Source of the DNA: Afipia sp.
GTDB taxonomy: Bacteria; Pseudomonadota; Alphaproteobacteria; Rhizobiales; Xanthobacteraceae
Length of the DNA: 8,465 nucleotides
Assembly (NCBI GenBank): GCA_020056155.1
Contig: JAGVII010000408.1
Span: 1 to 8,465 of the forward strand
Direction of reading: 5' to 3'
The position numbers and the translations under genes are program-made. Below, one piece after another: positions 1 through 6,647 of the stretch. Positions within the stretch are counted from its first letter, which is position 1. The number at the start of each line of letters is the position of its first letter. Below the pieces are notes generated by a model, which searched no databases, was not told where the DNA came from, and saw only the letters and a program-made list of their open reading frames with translations.

Positions 1-380
1 AAACCCTTGATCGACGCCACGATCAGTTTCGGATTGATCTTCTGGATGGTCTCCCAGGGAAAGCCCATGCGATCCAGCACGCCAGGGCCGAAATTCTCCA
101 CCAGCACGTCGCATTTCTTCATCAGCTCGGTGAGGACTTCCTTGCCCTTCGGGTTCTTGGTGTCGAGCGTGATCGAGCGCTTGTTATGGTTGAGCATCGT
201 GAAATAAAGGCTGTCCGCGTTCGGGACATCCATAAGCTGGCCGCGGGTGATGTCACCAACGCCGGGACGCTCCACCTTGATCACATCGGCGCCGAACCAT
301 GCCAGCAGCTGCGTGCATGTGGGCCCCGACTGAACGTGGGTGAAATCAAGAATGCGAACGCCCTTCAGCGCCTGTGTCAT
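1..380 (-). CDS. frc: Formyl-CoA:oxalate CoA-transferase, N-terminal part (cut by window edge)
   Basis: Class III (CaiB/BaiF family) CoA-transferase that moves CoA from formyl-CoA to oxalate, giving oxalyl-CoA and formate; a cytosolic enzyme. Only the first 126 codons are in the window. They begin [20 protein letters not shown] and run to KLIVASIKG. Seen: the QxGP motif with Gln17, the family's active-site glutamine; the Rossmann-type stretch [11 protein letters not shown] (30-40); GDITRG (42-47); and [14 protein letters not shown], all typical of Frc. The catalytic Asp (about residue 169 in the family) lies outside the window. Residue 48 is Gln, where Oxalobacter Frc has Trp. The start is set by GGAG 9 bases upstream of the ATG. 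It is the last visible gene of gntR-oxc-frc, 90 bp after oxc. The adjacent oxc gene makes a generic CaiB transferase unlikely. Confidence 0.94.
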   Translation of the reverse strand, partial: MTQALKGVRILDFTHVQSGPTCTQLLAWFGADVIKVERPGVGDITRGQLMDVPNADSLYFTMLNHNKRSITLDTKNPKGKEVLTELMKKCDVLVENFGPGVLDRMGFPWETIQKINPKLIVASIKG

Positions 381-400
381 TATCTTCTACTCCATATCAA

Positions 401-420
401 CCGGCGCCTTCTGACGCCGG
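401..420 (-). promoter_or_regulatory. Strong intercistronic hairpin between oxc and frc
   Basis: On the minus-strand transcript, CCGGCGTC and GGCGCCGG pair as an 8-bp stem (seven Watson-Crick pairs and one U-G) around an AGAA tetraloop. It lies about 20 nt before the frc start codon and just ahead of its Shine-Dalgarno GGAG. No U-run follows, so it is not a classical terminator. It could be an mRNA-stabilising or processing element, or a partial attenuator that sets frc below oxc. The structure is seen in the sequence; the role is inferred. Confidence 0.5.
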
Positions 421-470
421 GCTTTGAGGACTGAAATTGATTGGGTGCAACATGCAGCCAACGGTGTATC

Positions 471-2204
471 CTATTTCTTCTTCAGCACACTTTGCGGATT
501 GAGATTTCCGATGCGGCCGCTTTCGCTGCCCGCAGCGGGGTCGATCACCGCATTGACAAGCGTCGGCTTACCTGAATCCATCGCCGCGTTGACGGCACGT
601 TTCAGTTCATCGGGGGTTGTCGCATTGACCCCGACGCCGCCGAAAGCCTCCATCATCTTGTCGTAGCGCGCGCCCTTTACAAAAACGGTCGGAGCCACGT
701 CCGAACCGCCCAAGGGGTTGACGTCGGTGCCGCGATAGATGCCATCGTTGTTAAAGATCACGACGCAGACCGGCAGCTTGTAGCGGCAGATCGTCTCTAC
801 TTCCATGCCCGAGAATCCGAATGCGCTGTCGCCCTCGATCGCGAGCACCGGCTTACCGGTCTCGATGGCCGCGGCGATTGAATAACCCATGCCGATGCCC
901 ATGATGCCCCAGGTGCCGACGTCGATCCGCTTGCGCGGCTGATACATATCGATAATCCCGCGCGCCAGATCGAGCGTATTGGCGCCTTCATTGACAAGGA
1001 TCGCATCCGGACGCTCCTTGATGATGGTGCGCAGAACACCGAGTGCGCCGTGGTAATCCATCGGCGAGTTGTTGTTCATCAGGCGCGGTGCCATTTTGGC
1101 GATGTTGTCGTCACGCTTGCTCTGAACGGACCTGGTCCAATCCGCCGGCGGCGCAGACCAGTTGCCGCCCATGCCCTGCAGAAGGGCCGTGACGCACGAC
1201 CCGATGTCGCCGACCACAGGCGCGACGATCTCGACGTTCGAGTCCATTTCCCTCGGCTCGATATCGATCTGGATAAATTTCTTCGGTGTCTCACCCCATG
1301 CCTTGCCCTTGCCGTGCGACAGCAGCCAGTTCAGCCGCGCGCCAATCAACATGACAACATCGGAATCCTTCAGCACTGTCGACCGCGCCGCGCCGGCGCA
1401 TTGCGGGTGTATGTCCGGCAGCAGGCCTTTGGCCATGCTCATCGGCAGGAACGGAATGCCGCTCTTTTCGATCAGAGTTCGGATCTCATCATCGGCCTGT
1501 GCGTAAGCCGCCCCCTTGCCAAGGATAATGAGCGGCTTCTTTGCCGATTTGAGCACGTCGAGCGCGCGCTTGACCGATTCGGGAGCCGGAATCTGCGCCG
1601 GGGCCGCATCGATGACCTTCACCAGCGACTTCTTGCCGGTTTCCGCATTCATCACTTGCCCGAACAGCTTGGCCGGAAGATCGAGATAGACACCACCCGG
1701 ACGACCGGATACCGCAGCACGGATCGCGCGTGCAACGCCGATGCCAATGTCCTGCGCATGCAGCACGCGGAACGCCGCCTTGCACAGCGGCTTCGCGATC
1801 GCGAGCTGGTCCATTTCTTCGTAATCACCCTGCTGCAGATCGACGATCTCGCGCTCCGATGAGCCCGAAATCAGGATCATCGGAAAGCAGTTCGTCGTGG
1901 CATGAGCGAGCGCGGTCAGGCCGTTCAGAAAGCCAGGCGCTGAAACCGTGAGACAGACGCCTGGCTTCTTCGTCAGGAAGCCCGCAATCGAGGCGGCATA
2001 GCCGGCATTTTGTTCGTGGCGAAACGAAAGAACGCGAATCCCCTCGGCCTGCGCCATGCGGCCGAAGTCTGTGATTGGAATGCCCGGGACGCCGTAGATC
2101 GTATTGAGGCCATTAAGTTTCAGCGCATCGATGATCAGATGAAAGCCATCCGTCAGTTCCTGCTCTGTGTCACTTACAGCCGTCGTCTTCGCCGTCGTCA
2201 GCAT
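471..2204 (-). CDS. oxc: Oxalyl-CoA decarboxylase
   Basis: Thiamine-diphosphate enzyme converting oxalyl-CoA to formyl-CoA and CO2, partner of Frc in cytosolic oxalate breakdown. It has 577 residues, close to the 568 of the Oxalobacter formigenes enzyme, and matches it end to end as I recall that sequence. Domains in order: PYR domain (about 16-185) with the ThDP-activating Glu64 in [12 protein letters not shown] and the active-site pair Tyr128-Glu129 in GDYEEMD; central domain (about 205-345) with [16 protein letters not shown] domain (about 375-560) with the ThDP/Mg motif GDSAFGFSG (458-466) running to FNND (484-487), and Tyr490. The C-terminal lid ESGR (561-564) supplies the Ser and Arg that contact oxalyl-CoA in the known structure. 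These residues separate it from acetolactate synthase and from Gcl. The start is backed by GGGAG 6 bases upstream. It lies 35 bp after gntR and upstream of frc. No lesion seen. Confidence 0.97.
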   Translation of the reverse strand: MLTTAKTTAVSDTEQELTDGFHLIIDALKLNGLNTIYGVPGIPITDFGRMAQAEGIRVLSFRHEQNAGYAASIAGFLTKKPGVCLTVSAPGFLNGLTALAHATTNCFPMILISGSSEREIVDLQQGDYEEMDQLAIAKPLCKAAFRVLHAQDIGIGVARAIRAAVSGRPGGVYLDLPAKLFGQVMNAETGKKSLVKVIDAAPAQIPAPESVKRALDVLKSAKKPLIILGKGAAYAQADDEIRTLIEKSGIPFLPMSMAKGLLPDIHPQCAGAARSTVLKDSDVVMLIGARLNWLLSHGKGKAWGETPKKFIQIDIEPREMDSNVEIVAPVVGDIGSCVTALLQGMGGNWSAPPADWTRSVQSKRDDNIAKMAPRLMNNNSPMDYHGALGVLRTIIKERPDAILVNEGANTLDLARGIIDMYQPRKRIDVGTWGIMGIGMGYSIAAAIETGKPVLAIEGDSAFGFSGMEVETICRYKLPVCVVIFNNDGIYRGTDVNPLGGSDVAPTVFVKGARYDKMMEAFGGVGVNATTPDELKRAVNAAMDSGKPTLVNAVIDPAAGSESGRIGNLNPQSVLKKK

Positions 2205-2239
2205 CGGAGGCTCCCTGGTCTCTTTTTTTGATCGTTGGT

Positions 2240-2965
2240 CTACGTGAATATTTCCTGTCCGTGGGTTTCGACGTAAGTCGCAAGCCCAAGCGTATGATCG
2301 CGTGCACGCTTCTCCGCCAGTTCGGTATCGCGTTCTTCGAGCGCCTCAATGATCGCGAGATGTTCGGGCAAAGACACCGCGGTACGGTCGGTCCGGCCAA
2401 TCGTCAATTGGCGGTAGCCACGCACATGCAGCAGGATGTCGTTGGTCATATCGACCAGAACCGGAGATTCGCTCAGCGAGATCAGCGCCTGATGGAACGC
2501 GATGTTCGCCTTCGAATACTCGGCGATGTGATCCTGCGGCAGACGATCCTTGTTAAAGTCCTTGAAGAAATTACGCAGTGCAGAGATGTCCTTCTTGCGC
2601 GCGGTCGTGGTGATGAGGCGCGCGGCCATGCTCTCGAGTGCAGCCCACGCCCGGATCATGTCGACGATTTCGGCCTTGGTCTTGCGTACAACAACGATGC
2701 CACGGCGAGGAACCGTTTTGACGAAACCATCCTGTTCCAGCATCGCGATGGCTTCGCGGATCGGCGTCCGGCTAACCCCGAGATGTTCCGACAGCGCGCG
2801 CTCGTCGAGCATGACGGGTTCCGGGCTGGTATAGATGTCCATCTTGAGGATGGCTTCCTTCAGCGCGTCGTAAGCCTTGTTTTTGAAACTGGCTTCAGGC
2901 GCGATACGGACGATCGCGATATCTTTTTCGCTCAACGGCACCTTTGAAATTTTCTGAGTAACCAT
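2240..2965 (-). CDS. GntR-family (FCD/FadR subfamily) transcriptional regulator of the oxalate genes
   Basis: A 241-residue DNA-binding regulator. The N-terminal winged helix-turn-helix (about 27-95) contains [20 protein letters not shown] (58-77), the hallmark GntR recognition region, and the wing PRRGIVVV (87-93 region). The C-terminal all-helical FCD ligand domain (about 100-235) shows the spaced histidines His158 (NIAFHQAL), His202 (PEHLAII) and His224 (ARDHTLG) that usually hold a metal with bound carboxylate effector. A small organic acid or acyl-CoA of the oxalate pathway is therefore a reasonable ligand (inferred). The start has GGGAG 7 bases upstream. It is the first gene of the minus-strand unit, 35 bp before oxc, and faces the CoA-ligase gene across the control region holding two matching dyads, so autoregulation plus control of both units is likely. 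A divergent regulator of only the ligase is the alternative. Confidence 0.92.
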   Translation of the reverse strand: MVTQKISKVPLSEKDIAIVRIAPEASFKNKAYDALKEAILKMDIYTSPEPVMLDERALSEHLGVSRTPIREAIAMLEQDGFVKTVPRRGIVVVRKTKAEIVDMIRAWAALESMAARLITTTARKKDISALRNFFKDFNKDRLPQDHIAEYSKANIAFHQALISLSESPVLVDMTNDILLHVRGYRQLTIGRTDRTAVSLPEHLAIIEALEERDTELAEKRARDHTLGLATYVETHGQEIFT

Positions 2966-2992
2966 GAATCATCTCCCTCTCTGATTGAGGGC

Positions 2993-2998
2993 TGTATA
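2993..2998 (-). promoter_or_regulatory. Candidate -10 box for gntR-oxc-frc
   Basis: The minus strand reads TATACA, about 28 bases before the gntR start. The region 16-18 bases upstream (AACACA) is a poor -35, so use of this box would probably need an activator. Dyad 1 would then be centred roughly 45 bases upstream of the predicted transcription start. The competing reading uses the TTGACA box at 3044-3049. Neither is settled by sequence. Confidence 0.25.
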
Positions 2999-3022
2999 CC
3001 ACGGGAGCGTTTCGTTGTGTTC

Positions 3023-3041
3023 TTGGCATACCAGATGCCAA
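3023..3041. promoter_or_regulatory. Operator-like dyad 1 (TTGGCAT-N5-ATGCCAA)
   Basis: The 19-bp site TTGGCATACCAGATGCCAA has perfect 7-bp inverted arms with a 5-bp spacer. It recurs at 3103-3121 with two base differences, both in the spacer. The upstream flank TTC is also shared, giving 20 identities in 22 bp. The dyad lies 2 bp beyond a leftward TTGACA box, so a bound protein would cover the spacer and -10 region of a minus-strand promoter. The GntR dimer coded next door is the natural ligand (inferred). Confidence 0.75.
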
Positions 3042-3043
3042 AG

Positions 3044-3092
3044 TGTCAAGCTGCGGTCACATACCCTCAAAGCCCAGCGAACAGGCTTGACA
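3044..3092. promoter_or_regulatory. Back-to-back -35 boxes of divergent promoters
   Basis: TGTCAAGC (3044-3051) and GCTTGACA (3085-3092) are a perfect 8-bp inverted pair, so a consensus TTGACA -35 hexamer faces left (3049-3044) and another faces right (3087-3092). Each points into one of the two dyads. Matching -10 hexamers at 16-18 bp are weak (CCAAGA on the left, CCAAAT on the right), so promoter strength without a regulator is uncertain. The box pattern is seen; promoter function is inferred. Confidence 0.45.
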
Positions 3093-3102
3093 AACATGGT
3101 TC

Positions 3103-3121
3103 TTGGCATGCCAAATGCCAA
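3103..3121. promoter_or_regulatory. Operator-like dyad 2 (TTGGCAT-N5-ATGCCAA)
   Basis: The site TTGGCATGCCAAATGCCAA repeats dyad 1 exactly 80 bp downstream. It contains a second, overlapping perfect 12-bp palindrome, TTGGCATGCCAA (3103-3114), so one left half-site can pair with either of two right half-sites. It sits 10 bp past the rightward TTGACA box and about 135 bp before the CoA-ligase start, which fits repression or activation of that gene. Confidence 0.75.
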
Positions 3122-3256
3122 TTAGGATTTATCCGTGCATCCACAAAAGGTGCGCAGTTCAATACCGAACCGTGGTGCTCAAGCGTTCGGGAAACGCCGT
3201 CCGACAACCCGCGCGCAATCCGGTTTCCCAAAAAATGGACGCGACAGGAGGAAGTA
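3122..3256 (+). other. Leader of the CoA-ligase gene
   Basis: A gene-free stretch of about 135 bp between dyad 2 and the ligase start codon. Apart from a small 5-bp stem (GCGTT/AACGC, 3183-3197) and the ribosome site at its end, I see no riboswitch, terminator or repeat in it. An open frame runs through it in phase with the ligase, but it has no ribosome site at its upstream start codons and reads through dyad 2. Confidence 0.5.
3246..3251 (+). promoter_or_regulatory. Ribosome binding site fixing the CoA-ligase start
   Basis: AGGAGG, a full anti-Shine-Dalgarno match, stands 5 bases before the ATG at 3257. This decides the start against the far-upstream GTG at 3017, which lies next to dyad 1 and has no ribosome site. 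Confidence 0.9.
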
Positions 3257-5425
3257 ATGGCTCATTCGCAGGACGCAGCGCGAAAGATCGACGTCGGACA
3301 GCAGGCAAAGGCCGAAGTTCGGAAAATTCTCGACGTCGTCAAAGCAGACAAGCGCACCAGCCTGACCGCACCGGAAGGCAAACTGGTATGTGATGCTTAC
3401 GGAATTCCGGTTCCGAAGGAGGGCGTTGCCAAGTCTGCCGCGGATGCTGCCAAGATCGCGACCGGCATGGGCTTTCCTGTGGTGATGAAGATCGTCTCTC
3501 CCGACATTCTCCACAAAACCGAGGCCGGCGGCGTGATCGTCGGCGTTAAGACCGCTGCGGACGCTGAAAAGGCCTATGAGACCATTCTCGCGAACGCGAA
3601 GAAGTACAAAGCCGACGCCAAGATCGAAGGCATCCAGGTTCAGCAGATGCTGCTGGGCGGTACCGAAGTTATCGTCGGCTCGATTACGGACGGCTCCTTC
3701 GGAAAGCTGGTGGCGTTTGGCCTTGGCGGCGTGCTGGTCGAGGTGCTGAAGGACGTCACGTTCCGCCTTGCGCCCGCAACCCACGCCGACGCGCTGTCCA
3801 TGCTGGATGGCATCCAGGCCCGCGAAATGCTGCAAGGTGTGCGCGGCGGCGATCCGGTGAATCGCCAGGCGCTCGCGGATATCATCGTCAACGTTTCGCA
3901 GCTCGTCAGCGACTTCCCGGAAATCATCGAACTCGATCTCAATCCGGTGTTTGCGACCAGGAAGGACGCCATTGCCGCCGACGTGCGCATCGTCGTCGAC
4001 TTCGATTACAAGCCGCGCCCCGCTCCGCGCTCGAACGAAGAAATCGTGACTGCGATGAATCGCATTATGATGCCGAAGGCAGTCGCGGTGATCGGCGCTT
4101 CCGCTGAAGCCGGCAAGATCGGCAACTCGGTGATGAAGAACCTCATCAACGGCGGTTACAAGGGCCAGATCTATCCGATTCATCCGAAGGCGGATGAGAT
4201 CATGGGCATCAAGGCGTATAAGAGCGTGAAGGATGTGCCGGGCGTCATCGATACCGCGGTGTTCGCCATCCCCGCGAAGTTCGTTGCAGCAGCGCTCGCC
4301 GAATGCGGCGAGAAGAAAATCCCTGGCGCCGTGCTGATCCCGTCCGGATTTGCCGAGGCCGGTGCACCCGAGCTTCAGGAAGAAATCGTCGCCGTCGGCA
4401 AGAAGTACGACATCCGTCTCATGGGGCCGAACATCTACGGCTTCTACTATACTCCGGCCAATCTCTGCGCGACCTTCTGCACAGCCTACGACGTCAAGGG
4501 TTCCGCCGCGCTGTCATCGCAATCCGGCGGCATTGGTATGGCCATTATCGGCTTCTCGCGTTCCGCCAAGATGGGCGTTTCCGCCATCGTCGGCCTCGGC
4601 AACAAGTCCGATATCGACGAAGACGATCTGCTCGCCTTCTTCGAACAGGATCCAAACACCACGATCATCGCGCAGCATTGCGAGGATCTGAAGGACGGCC
4701 GCGCCTTCGCGGAAGCCGCCAAGCGTGTTTCCAAAAAGAAGCCGGTCGTGGTGCTCAAGGCCGGCCGCACGTCGGCCGGCGCCAAGGCCGCGTCGTCCCA
4801 TACCGGCGCACTCGCCGGAAACGACAAGATCTACGAGGACGTGCTGCAGCAGTCCGGCGTCATTCGCGCCCGTTCGCTCCGGCAGCTTCTCGAATTCGCG
4901 CGCGGCATTCCCGTGCTGCCGACCCCGAAAGGCGAGAATGTTCTCATCATCACGGGTGCAGGTGGCTCAGGCGTGCTGCTGTCGGACTCCGTGGTCGACA
5001 ACGGACTGTCGCTGATGGCAATGCCACCGGATCTCGATGCGGCCTTCCGCAAGTTCATCCCGCCATTCGGCGCGGCCGGCAATCCGGTGGACATCACTGG
5101 CGGCGAACCGCCGATCACCTATGTCAACACAGTGAAGCTCGGCCTGTCAGACGACCGTATTCATTCGCTGATCCTCGGCTACTGGCACACCATCGTCACG
5201 CCGCCGATGGTCTTCGCCAGGAACATGGTTGAGGTGAAGAAGGAGATGGAAGCAAAGGGCATCAGCAAGCCGATGGTCGCTTCACTGGCTGGCGACGTCG
5301 AGGTCGAGGAAGCTGCAGAGTATCTCTACCAGAACGGCATCCCGGCTTATGCCTATTCGACCGAACTTCCGGTCGAAGTGCTCGGCGCAAAATATAAGTG
5401 GGCGCGCGGCGCAGGCTTGCTGTAA
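3257..5425 (+). CDS. ADP-forming acyl-CoA ligase (acetate-CoA ligase family, ATP-grasp first)
   Basis: A 722-residue fused NDP-forming acyl-CoA synthetase, which forms an acyl-CoA from a carboxylic acid, CoA and ATP through a phosphohistidine. Order: ATP-grasp domain (about 15-250) with KIVSPDILHKTEAGGV (78-93, His86), FGLGG (154-158) and EIIELDLNP (222-230); linker; CoA-binding Rossmann domain (about 265-355) with AVIGAS (277-282); succinyl-CoA-ligase-like domains (about 375-715) with MGPN (389-392), SQSGG (421-425) and SSHTGALAG (513-521), where His515 is the expected phosphorylated residue. Many family members have the reverse order, alpha part before beta part. All catalytic signatures are present, so it should be active. 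GPNIYGFYYTP (390-400) differs from the usual GPN-C-G-type sequence and may mark a specific substrate. The divergent oxc-frc unit and shared dyads suggest activation of oxalate, formate or a related short acid (inferred). Acetate or another acid cannot be excluded. A terminator follows directly. Confidence 0.88.
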   Translation: MAHSQDAARKIDVGQQAKAEVRKILDVVKADKRTSLTAPEGKLVCDAYGIPVPKEGVAKSAADAAKIATGMGFPVVMKIVSPDILHKTEAGGVIVGVKTAADAEKAYETILANAKKYKADAKIEGIQVQQMLLGGTEVIVGSITDGSFGKLVAFGLGGVLVEVLKDVTFRLAPATHADALSMLDGIQAREMLQGVRGGDPVNRQALADIIVNVSQLVSDFPEIIELDLNPVFATRKDAIAADVRIVVDFDYKPRPAPRSNEEIVTAMNRIMMPKAVAVIGASAEAGKIGNSVMKNLINGGYKGQIYPIHPKADEIMGIKAYKSVKDVPGVIDTAVFAIPAKFVAAALAECGEKKIPGAVLIPSGFAEAGAPELQEEIVAVGKKYDIRLMGPNIYGFYYTPANLCATFCTAYDVKGSAALSSQSGGIGMAIIGFSRSAKMGVSAIVGLGNKSDIDEDDLLAFFEQDPNTTIIAQHCEDLKDGRAFAEAAKRVSKKKPVVVLKAGRTSAGAKAASSHTGALAGNDKIYEDVLQQSGVIRARSLRQLLEFARGIPVLPTPKGENVLIITGAGGSGVLLSDSVVDNGLSLMAMPPDLDAAFRKFIPPFGAAGNPVDITGGEPPITYVNTVKLGLSDDRIHSLILGYWHTIVTPPMVFARNMVEVKKEMEAKGISKPMVASLAGDVEVEEAAEYLYQNGIPAYAYSTELPVEVLGAKYKWARGAGLL

Positions 5426-5436
5426 GTTCTGACAAT

Positions 5437-5466
5437 GGGTGCCGTCTCCAGGGCGGCAGCCTTTTT
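5437..5466 (+). terminator. Rho-independent terminator after the CoA ligase
   Basis: GGGTGCCG (5437-5444) pairs with CGGCAGCC (5454-5461), giving 5 bp at the loop side, one G-G mismatch, then 2 bp. The loop is 9 nt and a run of five T follows (5462-5466). It begins 11 bases after the ligase stop codon. It separates the ligase from the decayed gcl operon, which therefore needs its own promoter. I see no clear one in 5467-5510. Confidence 0.75.
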
Positions 5467-5510
5467 GTTCCCAGCACGACCTTCACTTCTATCGACGACC
5501 TTAGGTAGCA

Positions 5511-5671
5511 ATGAAGAAAAGTGTGATCCGGCGAAAGTTCGTCGAGCCGCGCAACGGCATTGAGGCGGCCGCCGAAGGCAAAGATGGCGGAGTGCAGTCC
5601 GTCAACCGCGCTCTGACGCTGATCGGAACCCTCGCCGAGGACGACGAAGGCAATCGGCTTACCGATCTTGC
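5511..5671 (+). pseudogene. IclR-family regulator, 5' remnant only
   Basis: About 54 codons beginning MKKSVIRRKF. The segment [20 protein letters not shown] followed by NRLTDLA is the start of an IclR-type winged helix-turn-helix: first helix and the lead into the second. The recognition helix and the whole effector domain are missing. At about 5670 the sequence changes to the interior of glyoxylate carboligase in another frame. The remaining IclR frame runs on as nonsense to a stop at 5832-5834, giving a 107-residue chimeric open frame with no plausible function. The only ribosome site is a weak AGG. In E. coli the IclR-type repressor gene allR lies upstream of gcl-hyi-glxR, so this was probably the local glyoxylate-responsive regulator (inferred). 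Confidence 0.8.
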
Positions 5672-6609
5672 GTCGAAACCTACACCAAAGGCCGCATCTT
5701 CGTGCATGTCGATATCGAGCCGACGCAGATCGGCCGCGTATTCAATCCGGATTTCGGCATCGTCTCCGATGCGAAAGCTGCGCTTGAGCTGTTCGTCACG
5801 GTGGCGAAGGAATGGCGCAAGGCAGGAAAACTGAAGGAGCGCCAGGCGTGGCCCGCGGCGGTTCAGGAACGCAAGCGTACGATGCTGCGCAAGAGCCACT
5901 TCGACAATGTGCCGATCAAGCCGCAGCGAGTTTATGAGGAAATGACAAAGGCCTTCGGCCGCGACACCTGCTACGTCAGCGTGATCGGTCTGTCACAGAT
6001 CGCCGGGGCGCAATTCCTTGGCGTTTACAAACCGCGCAACTGGATTAACGCCGGTCAGGCCGGTCCGCTCTCGGCTGGACCCTGCCCGCCGCGCTTGGCG
6101 TCCGCGCCGCCGATCCGACGCGCGAGATCGTTGCGCTGTCCGGCGATTATGATTTTCAGTTCCTGATCGAGGAACTGGCCGTCGGCGCGCAGTTCAAGCT
6201 GCCTTACATCCACGTCGTCGTGAACAACTCCTATTTGGGCCTGATCCGGCAGGCGCAGCGCAGCTTCGACATGGACTACCACGTGCAGCTTTCATTCGAG
6301 AACATCAACGCGCCAGAGCTTGGCTCTTACGGCGTCGATCATATCGCGGTTGCCGAAGGTCTCGGCTGCAAGGCAATCCGCGTTACGCATCCGGAGGATG
6401 CACAGGCGGCGTTCGCGACAGCACGCGTGATGATGGCGGAATATCGCGTTCCGGTCGTGGTCGAGTTTATCCTTGAGCGCGTCACCAACATCGCGATGGG
6501 GACCGAGATCGACAATATCGTCGAGTTCGAAGACGTACTCGATCTGCCGCTCGACGACACGCCAGCGAACCCGGAGCCGACCTCACGCGGCAAGCTGCTA
6601 CCGGTCTAG
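5672..6609 (+). pseudogene. gcl: Glyoxylate carboligase, 5'-deleted and frameshifted remnant
   Basis: Gcl joins two glyoxylates into tartronate semialdehyde plus CO2 using ThDP. The remnant starts inside the protein at VETYTKG and continues [13 protein letters not shown], about residue 285-290 of a protein of about 593 residues, so the PYR domain and part of the middle domain are gone. The frame holds to GQAGPL (through 6070). An extra TC (CTC became CTCTC, 6069-6072) then shifts it by +2. From 6073 the correct reading resumes in another frame: [10 protein letters not shown], the ThDP motif [28 protein letters not shown] and the normal C-terminus to the stop at 6607-6609. The two pieces code for about 133 and 178 residues. 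Lacking the half that carries the ThDP-activating region, the gene cannot make active enzyme even if the shift were suppressed. It lies 38 bp before hyi. Confidence 0.93.
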
Positions 6610-6647
6610 TATAAGCCCCCACAAGATAAACAAGAAGGACATTCTCC

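Noticed and set aside
1050..1862. Long open frame (270 codons) on the plus strand opposite oxc
   Set aside because: Arg/His/Asp-rich translation typical of the antisense frame of a GC-rich gene, with no domain signature; oxc on the other strand is unmistakable.
2228..2947. 239-codon open frame opposite the GntR gene
   Set aside because: Shadow of the regulator; no recognisable motif, and it is opposite a complete winged-helix/FCD protein.
3183..3197. Small hairpin GCGTT/AACGC in the ligase leader as a riboswitch or attenuator
   Set aside because: Only 5 bp, no T-run, no second structure and no match to a riboswitch core that I recognise.
3017..3256. An 80-codon N-terminal extension of the CoA ligase from a GTG at 3017
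   Set aside because: It reads through dyad 2 and begins just before dyad 1, has no ribosome site, and yields sequence unlike the family. ATG at 3257 has a perfect AGGAGG.
3179..4183. 334-codon open frame on the minus strand opposite the CoA ligase
   Set aside because: Antisense shadow; His/Asp/Arg-biased composition and no start signal, overlapping clearly conserved ligase domains.
4303..5232. 309-codon Arg-rich frame inside the ligase
   Set aside because: Shifted-frame shadow of the ligase; composition is typical of a +1 read of GC-rich coding DNA.
6065..6078. Programmed ribosomal frameshift in gcl
   Set aside because: There is no slippery heptamer or pseudoknot, the change is a plain TC duplication, and the upstream half of the gene is deleted, so no recoding could restore function.
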